The notes under the pieces are model-generated. The model saw only the letters and a list, made by a program, of their open reading frames with translations. It had not been told where the DNA came from and ran no database searches. Below, piece by piece: positions 43,856 through 52,901 of a stretch of 64,000 nucleotides of DNA. The number at the start of each line of letters is the position of its first letter. Position 1 is the first letter of the stretch. Origin of the DNA: Quisquiliibacterium transsilvanicum (GTDB lineage: Bacteria; Pseudomonadota; Gammaproteobacteria; Burkholderiales; Burkholderiaceae_E). The position numbers and the translations under genes were made by a program. The stretch lies in the NCBI RefSeq assembly GCF_014202215.1, contig NZ_JACHGB010000004.1, forward strand, positions 471,255 through 535,254, in the 5' to 3' direction.

Positions 43856-44227
43856 ATGAATCTCATCGAGCAACTCGAGCAGGAAGAAATTGTCCGCCTG
43901 GGCAAGACCATCCCCAGTTTCGCGCCGGGCGACACCGTGATCGTCAGCGTCCGGGTCGTCGAAGGCACGCGCAAGCGTCTGCAGGCCTACGAGGGCGTGG
44001 TCATCGCCAAGCGCAACCGCGGGCTGAACTCCAACTTCATCGTTCGCAAGATCTCCTCGGGCGAGGGCGTCGAGCGCACCTTCCAGACCTATTCGCCGCT
44101 GATCGACTCGATCGAGGTCAAGCGTCGTGGCGACGTCCGTCGCGCCAAGCTCTACTACCTCCGCGACCGCTCGGGCAAGTCCGCGCGCATCAAGGAAAAG
44201 CTGCCGGCGCGCAAGACGGCTGCGTGA
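43856..44227 (+). CDS. rplS: 50S ribosomal protein L19
   Basis: The 123-residue protein is a standard L19 with [44 protein letters not shown] and [17 protein letters not shown], located at the 30S-50S interface. The ATG at 43856 follows AAGGAGCAATCA. It is last in the operon, and GC-rich hairpins follow. Confidence 0.98.
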   Translation: MNLIEQLEQEEIVRLGKTIPSFAPGDTVIVSVRVVEGTRKRLQAYEGVVIAKRNRGLNSNFIVRKISSGEGVERTFQTYSPLIDSIEVKRRGDVRRAKLYYLRDRSGKSARIKEKLPARKTAA

Positions 44228-44240
44228 CCGCAGGCGGTCG

Positions 44241-44296
44241 TGCCCGGCCACGGCCGGGCATTGCAGGACGCGGGGCAGGGCGCTGCCCGCCCCGCG
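44241..44296 (+). terminator. Paired hairpins after rplS
   Basis: TGCCCGGC-CACG-GCCGGGCA (44241-44260) is followed by CGCGGGGC and GCCCCGCG enclosing an inner GGGC-GCT-GCCC (44269-44296). There is no T-run, so strength is uncertain. Confidence 0.5.
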
Positions 44297-44367
44297 GGTT
44301 CGCGGCAGTTCGCGCTTGCGAACCAACGCCAGGCGCGCCAGGCGCGCGCTAGGCCAGCGGAGGTGCC

Positions 44368-45081
44368 GTGAGCGCTTCGCCAGGCAGTCTTGCCAATCTC
44401 ATCCCCGACTTCGATCCGCGGCGCTCGCCGCTGGTGCGTCGCGACCATGACCTGCCCGCAGTAGCCGCGGAGCGACTTCTCGTCCAGGCGCTACGCGAGC
44501 GCCTGACCAACCCGCCCGCCTGGACCCCGGAGTTCTCCGGCGATCCGCCATGGCGCGCCTTCGCTGTGCCGCGGCCCGCTGCTGTGCTGGTGCCGATCGT
44601 CGCGCATCCCGGCGGCGCCACCATCCTGCTGACCGAGCGCTCTGCGCACCTCCGTGGCCACGCCGGGCAGGTGGCGTTCCCCGGCGGCGGCTGCGACCCC
44701 GAGGACTTCGACGCGGTGGACACCGCGCTGCGCGAGGCTCGCGAGGAAGTCGGCCTGCCGCGCGAGCGGGTGGAGATCGTGGCCCGCCTGCCCGACTACC
44801 TGACCGGCTCTGGCTACCGGGTGACGCCGGTCGTCGGGATCGTCGAGCCGGGCTTCGAGCTGCAGCTCGACAGCTTCGAGGTGGCCGAGGCCTTCGAAGT
44901 GCCAATCGGATACCTGATGGATCCGCGCCATCACGAGCAGCGCCGCATCGTGCTGCAGGGCGTCGTCGACCGGTCCTTCTATTCAATGCCGTGGCATGAT
45001 CCCCGCCGGGACCGTGATTTCTTCATCTGGGGGGCCACTGCCGCGATGCTTCGCAACCTCTATCGCCTGCTGAGCGCCTGA
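44368..45081 (+). CDS. CoA pyrophosphatase, NUDIX family
   Basis: The 237-residue hydrolase cleaves CoA or oxidised CoA to phosphopantetheine and 3',5'-ADP. It has the CoA-specific segment LLTERSAHLRGHAGQVAFPGG and, directly after, the Nudix box GGGCDPEDF...TALREAREEVGL. The GTG at 44368 follows GGAGG by 4 nt. The next gene starts 10 nt after the stop. Confidence 0.94.
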   Translation: MSASPGSLANLIPDFDPRRSPLVRRDHDLPAVAAERLLVQALRERLTNPPAWTPEFSGDPPWRAFAVPRPAAVLVPIVAHPGGATILLTERSAHLRGHAGQVAFPGGGCDPEDFDAVDTALREAREEVGLPRERVEIVARLPDYLTGSGYRVTPVVGIVEPGFELQLDSFEVAEAFEVPIGYLMDPRHHEQRRIVLQGVVDRSFYSMPWHDPRRDRDFFIWGATAAMLRNLYRLLSA

Positions 45082-45091
45082 CGGGGGCCGA

Positions 45092-46030
45092 ATGGGTTTC
45101 CTCGCACTCATCTTCGCCCTGCTGATCGAGCAGGGCAGGCCGCTGCCGGCAGGCAATGCCGTGCACCGTGGCTTCGTATGGCTCGCAGATTCCGTGATGG
45201 GCGGCACGAACGCGGGCGAGCGGCGTCATGGCGCTGCCGGATGGCTGCTCGTCGTCGGGGGCGCGGTCGCAGTGCTCTGGGGCGTGGAGCACCTGCTCGG
45301 CGGCATCCATCCGCTCGCGCTCTTCTGCCTGCACGTCGCGGTGCTCTACCTGACCGTCGGTTTCCGCCAGTTCAGCCATCCGTTCAGCGAGATCCAGCTG
45401 GCGCTGGCCTCGGGCGACATTCCGGCCGCCCGTACAACGCTGCAGGACTGGTTGCGTCGCGAGGACCCCGGGTTCGAGGTCGGCGATGCACCGGTTTCCG
45501 AGATCTGCAGGCTGGCGATCTCCAACGCGCTGATCGCGGCGCACCGGCATGTGTTCGGTCCGCTGTTCTGGTACATCGTGTTGCCCGGCGCCATCGGTCC
45601 GGTGCTGTTCCGCCTGGCCGAGCTGCTCGCCCGCAGGTGGCATCGGCCCGGCGAGCGCTACGGGGAATTCGCGCAGGGCGCGTTCCGAGTGATCGACTGG
45701 CTGCCGCTGCGCTTCTCGGCCACCGGCTTCGCGATCGTCGGCAATTTCGAGGACGCGGTGTACGCATGGCGCGGTGCGGTCGCCACTGGCGGCGCGGACG
45801 ACGGCCGTTCGCTCCTGCTGGCTGCCGGCGGCGGTGCGCTCGGCCTGCGCCTGGCCGATCCAGGGGTGGAGGCGCGCTGGGCATCCGAGGGCGAGCAGGG
45901 CTTCGAGCTTCAGGGCGCGGAACCGGGCAGCGACGGGCTGCGCAGCGCGGTCGGCATGGTCTGGCGCTCGGTGGTCTTATGGATCGCGCTGTTCGCGATG
46001 CTGACACTGGCGAGCTGGCTCGGGCGCTGA
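45092..46030 (+). CDS. CobD/CbiB (AmpE-like) family membrane protein
   Basis: The 312-residue protein has an N-terminal MGFLALIFALLIEQGRPLP typical of the family and four to five membrane segments, with LFWYIVLPGAIGPVLFRLAEL in the centre. CbiB makes adenosylcobinamide, while AmpE is a signalling relative; no cobalamin genes are nearby, so the AmpE-like role is more likely. It is co-transcribed with the CoA pyrophosphatase and convergent with rsgA. Confidence 0.85.
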   Translation: MGFLALIFALLIEQGRPLPAGNAVHRGFVWLADSVMGGTNAGERRHGAAGWLLVVGGAVAVLWGVEHLLGGIHPLALFCLHVAVLYLTVGFRQFSHPFSEIQLALASGDIPAARTTLQDWLRREDPGFEVGDAPVSEICRLAISNALIAAHRHVFGPLFWYIVLPGAIGPVLFRLAELLARRWHRPGERYGEFAQGAFRVIDWLPLRFSATGFAIVGNFEDAVYAWRGAVATGGADDGRSLLLAAGGGALGLRLADPGVEARWASEGEQGFELQGAEPGSDGLRSAVGMVWRSVVLWIALFAMLTLASWLGR

Positions 46031-46087
46031 GCGGTGCGCTGAGCGGTGCGTCAGGTCGGGCGCCGGGTCGCGCGCCAAACTGCGCGA

Positions 46088-46999
46088 TCAGCCTCTGCCG
46101 GGCAGCCGGCGTGCCTGCGCGCGGCTTTCGGCGGCGACGCGCAGGAACAGCCGGTAGCGGATGACGTCGATCTCGCCGGCCTCGACCGCGCCCCGGATCG
46201 CACAGCCCGGCTCGTCGCCATGACTGCAGTTGTGGAAGCGGCACCTGCCCAGCAGCGGTCTGAATTCAGGCATGGCATGCACCCGCTGCGATTCCGACAG
46301 GTGGTCCAGGCCGAAGTTCTGGAAGCCAGGCGAGTCGATGATGCAGCCTTCGTCGCCGGGCAGCCTGAAGAGTCGGGTGAAGGTCGTCGTGTGGCGCCCG
46401 GCTGCGAGCGCCTGCGAAATCGCCTGCGTGCGCAGCTGCGCATCGGGCACCAGGCAGTTCACCAGCGTCGACTTGCCCATGCCGGACTCGCCCAGCAGCA
46501 GCGTGGTACGTCCCCGCAGCCAGGGCAGCAGCGTGGCTCGCGTCTCGTCGGGTGCGCTGCCGGCGGCGCAGTCGAGCACGGTGTAGCCGAGCGCTCGATA
46601 CGCTGCGATCCGCGGTTCGATCGCGGCGCGCGCGGCCACGAGGTCGCGCTTGTTGACCAGCAGCGCGATCGGCACGTCCCCGGCCTCCGCGGCGAGCAGC
46701 ACGCGCAGCAGCAGTTCCTCCGAAAAGGGCGGATCGGCCGCGATCACAATGCCGGCCTGGTCGACGTTGGCCGCGATCAGCTTGGTGCGGAAGGCGTCGC
46801 TGCGCTTGAATTCGTTGCGGCGCGGCGCGGCCGAGTCGATCACCGCCTGGCCGGAGCCCAGCAGGCCGATGCGCACCCGGTCGCCGGTGGCGAGGCTGCC
46901 GCGTTTGCCGCGGGTGACCGCGCTGAGGGTGGTGCCGTCCTCGTCGGTGCGAACCGCGAAGTGACGGCCGTAGCTCGCGACGATGGTTGCGTTGGGCAC
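46088..46999 (-). CDS. rsgA: Small ribosomal subunit biogenesis GTPase RsgA
   Basis: This 303-residue circularly permuted GTPase checks and releases late 30S particles. An N-terminal OB fold (GDRVRIGLLGSGQAVID) is followed by the permuted motifs: G4 NKRD, G1 GESGMGKST, G3 DSPGFQ. The C-terminal zinc knuckle is CRFHNCSHGDEPGC. The GTG at 46997-46999 is the start. The next minus-strand gene upstream is the pterin dehydratase, 12 nt away. Confidence 0.96.
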   Translation of the reverse strand: MPNATIVASYGRHFAVRTDEDGTTLSAVTRGKRGSLATGDRVRIGLLGSGQAVIDSAAPRRNEFKRSDAFRTKLIAANVDQAGIVIAADPPFSEELLLRVLLAAEAGDVPIALLVNKRDLVAARAAIEPRIAAYRALGYTVLDCAAGSAPDETRATLLPWLRGRTTLLLGESGMGKSTLVNCLVPDAQLRTQAISQALAAGRHTTTFTRLFRLPGDEGCIIDSPGFQNFGLDHLSESQRVHAMPEFRPLLGRCRFHNCSHGDEPGCAIRGAVEAGEIDVIRYRLFLRVAAESRAQARRLPGRG

Positions 47000-47011
47000 G
47001 GGGATTCAGTC

Positions 47012-47365
47012 CTAGGTTCTGGAAAAGGCGGCGTCGGTCATCGCGGCGCAGGCGAAATCGTTCATGGTCAGCCCGTTCGCAGAGTGCGTGCTCCAGCGCA
47101 CCACGCAGCGATCATGGCCGACCAGGAGCTCGGGGTGATGGTCCTGCGCTTCGGCGAGCGCGGCGACCGCGTTGACGAAGTCGATGGCTGCCCGGTAGGA
47201 GGTGAAGCGGTACTCGCACGCCAGCTTGCCGGACTCCAGCCGCCAGCCTGGCAGCTGCGCGAGCAGCGCGGCTGCCTGCGCCGGGGCGAGCGCCGATGCG
47301 CTGCCCAGCGGGCGGCAGCGCCAGGCCAGCAGTTGCGCGTGGGTCAGGGGTGCGGCGTCGCTCAC
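47012..47365 (-). CDS. 4a-hydroxytetrahydrobiopterin dehydratase
   Basis: This 117-residue pterin-4a-carbinolamine dehydratase recycles the cofactor of aromatic-amino-acid hydroxylases. The family signature is visible in FVNAVAALAEAQDHHPEL and VVRWSTHSANGLTMNDF, with the His-His-Pro and second His of the active site. I chose the GTG at 47363-47365, which gives the family's length; an upstream frame extends into the protease gene. It lies between an M48 protease gene and rsgA on the same strand. Confidence 0.9.
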   Translation of the reverse strand: MSDAAPLTHAQLLAWRCRPLGSASALAPAQAAALLAQLPGWRLESGKLACEYRFTSYRAAIDFVNAVAALAEAQDHHPELLVGHDRCVVRWSTHSANGLTMNDFACAAMTDAAFSRT

Positions 47366-47384
47366 CGACCCAGCCTCGGTGCGT

Positions 47385-48638
47385 TCATGCGGCGAGCAGC
47401 CGGCCGATCCGCTGAGCGGCCGGCGGGTGCGAGTCATGGAAGGCCGAATGCAGCGGGTCGGGCGTCAGCGTGGCCGCATTGTCCTCGTAGAGCTTCACCA
47501 GGGCGCTGGCGAGCGCAGTGGCACGGGCGTTGCGGGCTGCGAAGGCGTCGGCTTCGAACTCGTGCCGGCGCGAGAGCAGGCTGAACAGCGGCTGCAGCGG
47601 GAAGGCGAAGACCGGCAGCGCGAGGAAGAAGAGCAGCAGGGCAAGGGCCTCGAAGTCGACCGGCGCGCCCACGCCCAGGCCCTGGTAGAACCAGGGCTGG
47701 CGGGCGAGCAGGCCCAGCAGCCAGAGTCCGGCCAGGCTGGTTGCCATGCCCAGCAGGATGCGCTTGCGGATGTGCTTCAGGCGGAAGTGGCCGAGCTCGT
47801 GCGCCAGCACCGCCTCGATCTCGTCCTCGTCGAGCCGTGAAAGCAGGGTGTCGAAGAAGACGATGCGCCGCGCGCGGCCGAAGCCCGTGAAGTACGCGTT
47901 GCCATGCGCCGAGCGGCGGCTGCCGTCCATCACGAACAGGCCGCGCGGCGCGAAGCCGCAACGCGTGAGCAGGGCTTCGACCCGGGTGCGCACAGGCCCG
48001 GGCGGAAGCGGCTCGAAGCGGTTGAACAGCGGCGCGATCACCGACGGGTACAGCCACATCACCAGGAGGCTGAAAGCGATCCAGAGCGCCCAGACCCAGA
48101 GCCACCAGGACTGGCCGGCGCTGCGCATCAGCCACAGCGCAGCCGCGGCAAGCGGCAGTCCGAGGGCTGCGCCGATCGCGGCGCCGCGCAGCAGATCGGC
48201 GGTCCAGAGCCGCAGGCTCATCCGGTTGAAGCCGAAGCGCTGCTCCAGCCGGAACTGGCGGTACCAGTCCATCGGCAGATCGAACAGCCCGCCGACCAGC
48301 ACCACCGAGCCCACCAGCAGCACCTGGCGCAGCAGCGGAGCGTCCGGGAGCAGTGCGAGCCATGCGTTCTGCAGCCATTGCAGGCCGCCGAGCAGCGTGA
48401 ACCCGACCAGCACCGCGCTGCCGAAGGCGGCCTCGAGCAGGCCGAGGCGCACCCGCGCCACCGTGTAGTCGGCGGCCCGCTGGTGCGCATGCAGCGGCAC
48501 GCGCTGCGCGAAGGCTTCGGGCACCGCGCCGCGGTGGCGCGCCACGTGGCGCACCTGGCGACCGGCCAGCCAGTACCTGAGTGCGAGCGAGACGGCCAGT
48601 GCGGCCACGAACAGGGTACTGAAGGAAAGGGGAGTCAA
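47385..48638 (-). CDS. M48 family zinc metalloprotease (Ste24-like)
   Basis: The 417-residue inner-membrane protease has several membrane helices, the zinc motif HELGH (in [15 protein letters not shown]) and the third ligand in [11 protein letters not shown]. The pattern with seven helices and an N-terminal [13 protein letters not shown] segment resembles the CAAX-protease/Ste24 branch, and such genes sit beside orn in Burkholderiales. The only start near the conserved N-terminus is a TTG at 48636-48638, which is unusual. It is divergent from orn, with 33 bp between starts. Confidence 0.9.
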   Translation of the reverse strand: MTPLSFSTLFVAALAVSLALRYWLAGRQVRHVARHRGAVPEAFAQRVPLHAHQRAADYTVARVRLGLLEAAFGSAVLVGFTLLGGLQWLQNAWLALLPDAPLLRQVLLVGSVVLVGGLFDLPMDWYRQFRLEQRFGFNRMSLRLWTADLLRGAAIGAALGLPLAAAALWLMRSAGQSWWLWVWALWIAFSLLVMWLYPSVIAPLFNRFEPLPPGPVRTRVEALLTRCGFAPRGLFVMDGSRRSAHGNAYFTGFGRARRIVFFDTLLSRLDEDEIEAVLAHELGHFRLKHIRKRILLGMATSLAGLWLLGLLARQPWFYQGLGVGAPVDFEALALLLFFLALPVFAFPLQPLFSLLSRRHEFEADAFAARNARATALASALVKLYEDNAATLTPDPLHSAFHDSHPPAAQRIGRLLAA

Positions 48639-48671
48639 CTGCTGTGCCAGAATCCGGGTCGGAGAAAAATT

Positions 48672-49265
48672 ATGTCACAGCCATCAATGCCCCCACAGGG
48701 CCCCAACGAGACCTGGCTGATCTGGGTCGACATGGAAATGAGCGGTCTCAACCCCGAGACCGATCGCATCATCGAGGTCGCGGTCGCGGTCACCGACGGC
48801 GAACTGAACCTGATCGCCGAGAGTGAGGCGTTCGCGGTGCACCAGCCGGACGCGGTCCTCGACGGCATGGACCAGTGGAACCGCTCGACCCACGGCAAGT
48901 CCGGCCTCACCGAGCGGGTGCGCGCCTCGCTGCTGAACGAGGCCGACGCGCAGGCCGCGATCATCGATTTCCTGCGCCCGCTGGTGCCGCCGGGCAAGTC
49001 GCCGATGTGCGGGAACTCGATCTGCCAGGATCGTCGCTTCATGGTGCGCTACATGCCGCAGCTCGAGGCCTATTTCCACTACCGCAACCTCGACGTCAGC
49101 ACGCTGAAGGAGCTGTGCAAGCGCTGGCGGCCGGAAGTGGCGCGCGCCTTCGCCAAGCGCAGCGCACACACTGCGCTGGCGGACATTCGTGAGTCGATCG
49201 ACGAGTTGCGCCACTACCGCGAGCACTTCATCGGCCAGGCTGCGCCGCCTTCGCCGGCAGGCTGA
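48672..49265 (+). CDS. orn: Oligoribonuclease
   Basis: This 197-residue DEDDh exonuclease degrades 2-5 nt RNAs and pGpG. The acidic residues appear in WVDMEMSGL, and [17 protein letters not shown] holds the His and last Asp. [15 protein letters not shown] is also typical. The ATG at 48672 follows GGAGAAAAATT. It is divergent from the M48 protease gene. Confidence 0.97.
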   Translation: MSQPSMPPQGPNETWLIWVDMEMSGLNPETDRIIEVAVAVTDGELNLIAESEAFAVHQPDAVLDGMDQWNRSTHGKSGLTERVRASLLNEADAQAAIIDFLRPLVPPGKSPMCGNSICQDRRFMVRYMPQLEAYFHYRNLDVSTLKELCKRWRPEVARAFAKRSAHTALADIRESIDELRHYREHFIGQAAPPSPAG

Positions 49266-49285
49266 GGCCGGCCGGCGCACCAGCC

Positions 49286-50656
49286 TCACGCGGCCAGCGG
49301 CGCACCGGCCTCGTGCCGCCAGCGGCGCGCCGTCAGCAGGCCCAGGCCCACGGTGGCGGCCGCGAGCCCCACCGTGCCGGCCACCCAGAAGCCCAGGGCG
49401 CCGGTGCGTTCGCCGTTCAGGGCGCCCGCCAGATCGCCAGGCTGGGTCCCAAAGGTCAGCCACCAGCCGCCGCCCAGTCCGACGGCCCACATCGCGAGCA
49501 CGTACACCACCATCGGCAGCGTGGCGATCTTGTAGGCCCGCAGGATGAAGCCGAACTGGGTCTGCATGCTGTCGAAGAAGTGGAAGACAGCCACCGCGGC
49601 GATCAGCGGCAGGCTGGCGCGCACCACCTCAAGGTCGCTGGTGTAGGCATGCGCGATCGGCAGCCGCCCTGCGAGCAGCACCGCCGCGGTCACCAGCGCA
49701 AGCCACACCGCAAGACGCAGCCCGGTCAGCGCGTAGCGCCTGGCGCGCTCCGGGTCGCCCGCTCCGATCGACTGGGCGACCAGGGTGCTGGTGGCGCTTG
49801 CCAGGCCAAGGCCGCCCATGTAGCAGATCCCGGTCAGGTTGGCCGCCACCTGGTGGCTCGCTGAAGTGGTGGCGCCCAGGCGGGCCAGGAACAGCGCCAT
49901 GAAGGTGAATGAGGTGATCTCCACCGTGTACGCCGCGCCGATCGGCACCCCCAGCCGCAGCAGCTCGCCCATGCGGCGGCGGTCGGGCCGGCTGCGCTGC
50001 AGCAGCGCGAAGCGCGCGTAGGCCTGGTCCAGCGCCAGCCACAGGCCGGCCAGGACCGCCGAAAGCCAGGCGATGACGGCGGTGGCCACGCCGCATCCTG
50101 CGCCGCCCATCGCCGGGAGCCCGGCGTCCTCCCAGCCGTACATGAAGAGCGCGTTGAGCGGGATCTTCAGCGCAACCCCGACCAGGTTGATGTACATCAC
50201 CACCTGCGGTCGGGAGATCGCTGTGTTCAGCGCATAGAAGGCGCGGAAGAAGAGCGCTGGCGGCAGTCCCGCCGCCACGGCCAGCAGATAGCCGCGCACC
50301 AGTTCCGCCACCTCGGGCGGCGGCGCGGCGAGCGCCAGCCAGGGGTCGGTCCAGGCGAGCGCCACGCAGCCCAGCAGCGACAGCGCCACCGCCAGCCAGA
50401 GCGCCTGCTGGAAGGAGGCGCCGATCTCGCCGTGCCGGCCCGCCCCGTAGTGCTGGGCAACGATCGGGGAGAGCCCGAGCAGGGTTCCCATCAGGCCGAT
50501 GTAGACCGTGATGTAGATGCTGACGCCCACCCCGATCGCCGCCATGTCGTTTGCCGACAGCCGTCCGACCATCACGGTGTCGATGACGCCATTCAGCATC
50601 ACCGCGAGCTGGCCGATGAACACCGGCCAGGCAAGCCGCAGGATGTCCTTGCGCAT
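49286..50656 (-). CDS. MATE family efflux transporter
   Basis: The 456-residue inner-membrane antiporter has twelve predicted helices in two bundles. Typical segments are WPVFIGQLAVMLNGVIDTVMVGRL near the start and GVPIGAAYTVEITSFTFMALFLARLG at the start of the second half. It would expel cationic drugs or toxic metabolites using Na+ or H+. The ATG at 50654-50656 lies 22 nt downstream of the glycosyltransferase gene's stop. Confidence 0.93.
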   Translation of the reverse strand: MRKDILRLAWPVFIGQLAVMLNGVIDTVMVGRLSANDMAAIGVGVSIYITVYIGLMGTLLGLSPIVAQHYGAGRHGEIGASFQQALWLAVALSLLGCVALAWTDPWLALAAPPPEVAELVRGYLLAVAAGLPPALFFRAFYALNTAISRPQVVMYINLVGVALKIPLNALFMYGWEDAGLPAMGGAGCGVATAVIAWLSAVLAGLWLALDQAYARFALLQRSRPDRRRMGELLRLGVPIGAAYTVEITSFTFMALFLARLGATTSASHQVAANLTGICYMGGLGLASATSTLVAQSIGAGDPERARRYALTGLRLAVWLALVTAAVLLAGRLPIAHAYTSDLEVVRASLPLIAAVAVFHFFDSMQTQFGFILRAYKIATLPMVVYVLAMWAVGLGGGWWLTFGTQPGDLAGALNGERTGALGFWVAGTVGLAAATVGLGLLTARRWRHEAGAPLAA

Positions 50657-50678
50657 GGGGCTCCGCGGCACAGGATGC

Positions 50679-52379
50679 TCAGTCGGCGCGGCGGTAGAGG
50701 CGCAGCCGCTCGTCGCGGTCGCGCAGGCGGCCGCCCTCCCAGTGCAGCGTCCATCCCGGCACGGGCTCCGGCGTGGTCCGCGCCAGCGGCCCGGTGTCCT
50801 GCACCAGCAGCCAGTCGCAGTCGCCATCCGGCGGACCGAACTTCAACCGGCCGAAGTAGAACAGCGTGGCGCGCTGCGCCGACCCCAGGGCGCGGGTGCC
50901 AACACATCGGTAGCCGTCGGGCAGCGCCTGCGCTGCGCGCTGGGCCACCTCCCGGTAGGTGTTGCGCTCGTTGAACGCCGGCAGCCACAGGGTCATCAGC
51001 AGGAACCAGGCGAGCACCAGGCCGCCGGAAGAAAGCACCACTGCGCGCCAGATCATCGGCGGATGACGCGCCACCCGCCAGCGCACCAGGGCGATCCAGG
51101 CGAGGCTGGCCAGCAGGCCCGCCGCAACGTCGAGCAGGATCCAGTCGGGCTCGAAGCCCGGTGCAATCCGCGCGGCGCGGTAGGCCATCCGCGGCGGATA
51201 GCCGACCACGAATGCGACCCAGTAGGCCCAGACGACGAGACCGATCAGGCTGTAGGTCATCACCGCGAACCAGTCGACCAGGCTCACCACGTTGCGCCGC
51301 AACGTCGGCAGTCCGAGCGCGGCGAGCATCGCCAGCGGCAGCGCGGCGGGCAGCAGCTGGCTTCCCTGGGCTGCCGATCCGGCCAGCGACATCAGGGCGA
51401 TCGCGCCCAGGTTGACCAGCGGCAATGCGATCGCCGGCTCTCCGAGCCGGCCGCGCCAGCGCAGCGCCGCCCACAGCGCGACCGGCCAGCTCGGCCAGAA
51501 GTACCAGGGCAGGGTGCGCAGCAGGTAGAGCGCGTCGTCGATGTCAGGGCTGGCCAGCTGCGCCTGGTTCCAGGCCAGCCAGGCGGCCAGGTGCAGTCGC
51601 CCCGCCTCGCCGGACGCGAGCAGCGCGAGCGGCCAGAGCAGGCCGATGAGGATCCCGGCCGGCAGCACCGTGGCGAGCCACCGGCCCGCCACGAGCCGGT
51701 ACGGACGGGAGGCCAGCGGCAGCGCCAGCGCAGTCAGCAGCAGCACTGCGGCCGGCAGCAGTCCTTTCGTCATCACCGATGCGCCGATCGCGGCGCCGGC
51801 CAGCAGGCCGCCCGACAGCGGCCGCTCCAGCGCGCGCGCCGCGCCGAGCATGAACAGCCCGCAGAGCACCAGCTGGGCAGCATCGGCGGTGGTTTCATGG
51901 ACGCGCGCGATGACGCCGATGGTGGCCAGCAGCACCAGCAGCCCCGAGTCGGCAATCGCCCGCCCGAAGTCGATCCGCGAGGCCGCCGCGCCCAGCGGGT
52001 CCGCCGGCAGCACGCCGGGACGCCGCGCCAGCGCGTAGATCGCATACCAGGTGGCCACGAACAGCAGCACCAGCCCGAGCATGGCGGCGACCACCGTCGC
52101 TGCGTGCTCGCTCAGCGGCAGCACGCGGGCTGCGGCGGCGCCAAACCAGAAGGGAAGCGGACCCGCGCCCGGCGTCGGCTCGCCCGCGATGTTCGGGATC
52201 AGCCAGTCCGCGGCCGAGCCGCGCGCCATCGACAGCGCCACCCCGAAGCCCGCGGCGTCCGCATGGCGCCAGGGGTCCCGCCCGACGAAGCCCGGCAGGA
52301 TGTAGAGCGCGCACAGCAGCAGCAGCCCCCACCTGGGGAGCTTGCCAGCTTGCAGTTCGGTGACCAGGAACGGGCGCAT
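50679..52379 (-). CDS. Membrane glycosyltransferase of the ArnT/PMT type
   Basis: The 566-residue protein has about twelve membrane helices. The first loop contains GFVGRDPWRHADAAGFGVALSM, with the acidic motif expected of GT-C enzymes that use polyprenyl-phosphate sugars. ArnT members add aminoarabinose to lipid A; others modify proteins or glycans, and the acceptor here is unknown. I chose the ATG at 52377-52379 (MRPFLVTELQAG), because further upstream lies the rpmE terminator. It is probably co-transcribed with the MATE gene. Confidence 0.85.
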   Translation of the reverse strand: MRPFLVTELQAGKLPRWGLLLLCALYILPGFVGRDPWRHADAAGFGVALSMARGSAADWLIPNIAGEPTPGAGPLPFWFGAAAARVLPLSEHAATVVAAMLGLVLLFVATWYAIYALARRPGVLPADPLGAAASRIDFGRAIADSGLLVLLATIGVIARVHETTADAAQLVLCGLFMLGAARALERPLSGGLLAGAAIGASVMTKGLLPAAVLLLTALALPLASRPYRLVAGRWLATVLPAGILIGLLWPLALLASGEAGRLHLAAWLAWNQAQLASPDIDDALYLLRTLPWYFWPSWPVALWAALRWRGRLGEPAIALPLVNLGAIALMSLAGSAAQGSQLLPAALPLAMLAALGLPTLRRNVVSLVDWFAVMTYSLIGLVVWAYWVAFVVGYPPRMAYRAARIAPGFEPDWILLDVAAGLLASLAWIALVRWRVARHPPMIWRAVVLSSGGLVLAWFLLMTLWLPAFNERNTYREVAQRAAQALPDGYRCVGTRALGSAQRATLFYFGRLKFGPPDGDCDWLLVQDTGPLARTTPEPVPGWTLHWEGGRLRDRDERLRLYRRAD

Positions 52380-52427
52380 CGTGCCGACGATAAACAATAT
52401 CCGCAGGGCTGCGTCGCCCGTGTCCGG

Positions 52428-52454
52428 AAAAAACAAAGGCAGCCTGCGGCTGCC
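52428..52454 (-). terminator. Rho-independent terminator after rpmE
   Basis: Reading leftward, GGCAGCC-GCA-GGCTGCC is followed by TTTGTTTTTT, a strong classical terminator lying between rpmE and the glycosyltransferase gene. Confidence 0.9.
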
Positions 52455-52467
52455 TCGTGTCGTGTCG

Positions 52468-52533
52468 GCGGGGCGTCAGGCCCCGCCGGGGCCCGGGGCC
52501 CCTGCCCGGTGGCCGGCAGGGCCGGCCACCACG
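52468..52533 (-). repeat. Cluster of GC-rich hairpins between rpmE and its terminator
   Basis: Three successive inverted repeats lie in about 65 bp: GGCGGGGC-GTCA-GGCCCCGCC, GGGGCCC-GGGGCCCC, and GGTGGCCGGC with GGCCGGCCACC. They would fold in the rpmE mRNA 3' end. Confidence 0.65.
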
Positions 52534-52537
52534 CCGC

Positions 52538-52795
52538 TCAGCCGGCCTTGCCGGCGCGCGCGAACTTCTGGCGGAACTTCTCGACCCGGCCGGTCTCGTT
52601 GATGCGCTGCTGCGCACCCGTGTAGAACGGATGGGATTCCGAGGTCACGTCCAGCTTCATGAGCGGGTACTCGTTGCCGTCGTCCATCTTGATCTTTTCA
52701 CGGGTGACCACGGTGGAGCGCGTGATGAACTTGAAACCGCTGGCCATGTCCTGGAAGACGACTTCGCGGTAGCTCGGGTGGATGCCTTCTTTCAT
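52538..52795 (-). CDS. rpmE2: 50S ribosomal protein L31, type B (zinc-free)
   Basis: The 85-residue protein has the type B start [23 protein letters not shown] and the ending [20 protein letters not shown]. It has no cysteines, so it does not bind zinc; in many bacteria this form is used when zinc is scarce. AGAGGGAA precedes the ATG. It has its own promoter and terminator. Confidence 0.96.
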   Translation of the reverse strand: MKEGIHPSYREVVFQDMASGFKFITRSTVVTREKIKMDDGNEYPLMKLDVTSESHPFYTGAQQRINETGRVEKFRQKFARAGKAG

Positions 52796-52887
52796 CGTGG
52801 TTCCCTCTGGTGTGTGACGACCGCCGCCCCCAGGGCGCGCGAATCCGGCACGGTTTGTCAGGTGCTGAATTCTCAGCCAAGCCTTGG

Positions 52888-52893
52888 ATTATA
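52888..52893 (-). promoter_or_regulatory. -10 element of rpmE2
   Basis: A perfect TATAAT on the minus strand, just past the rho stop, predicts a leader of about 85 nt before the L31 start. No good -35 is seen. Confidence 0.55.
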
Positions 52894-52901
52894 AGGCGAA
52901 A

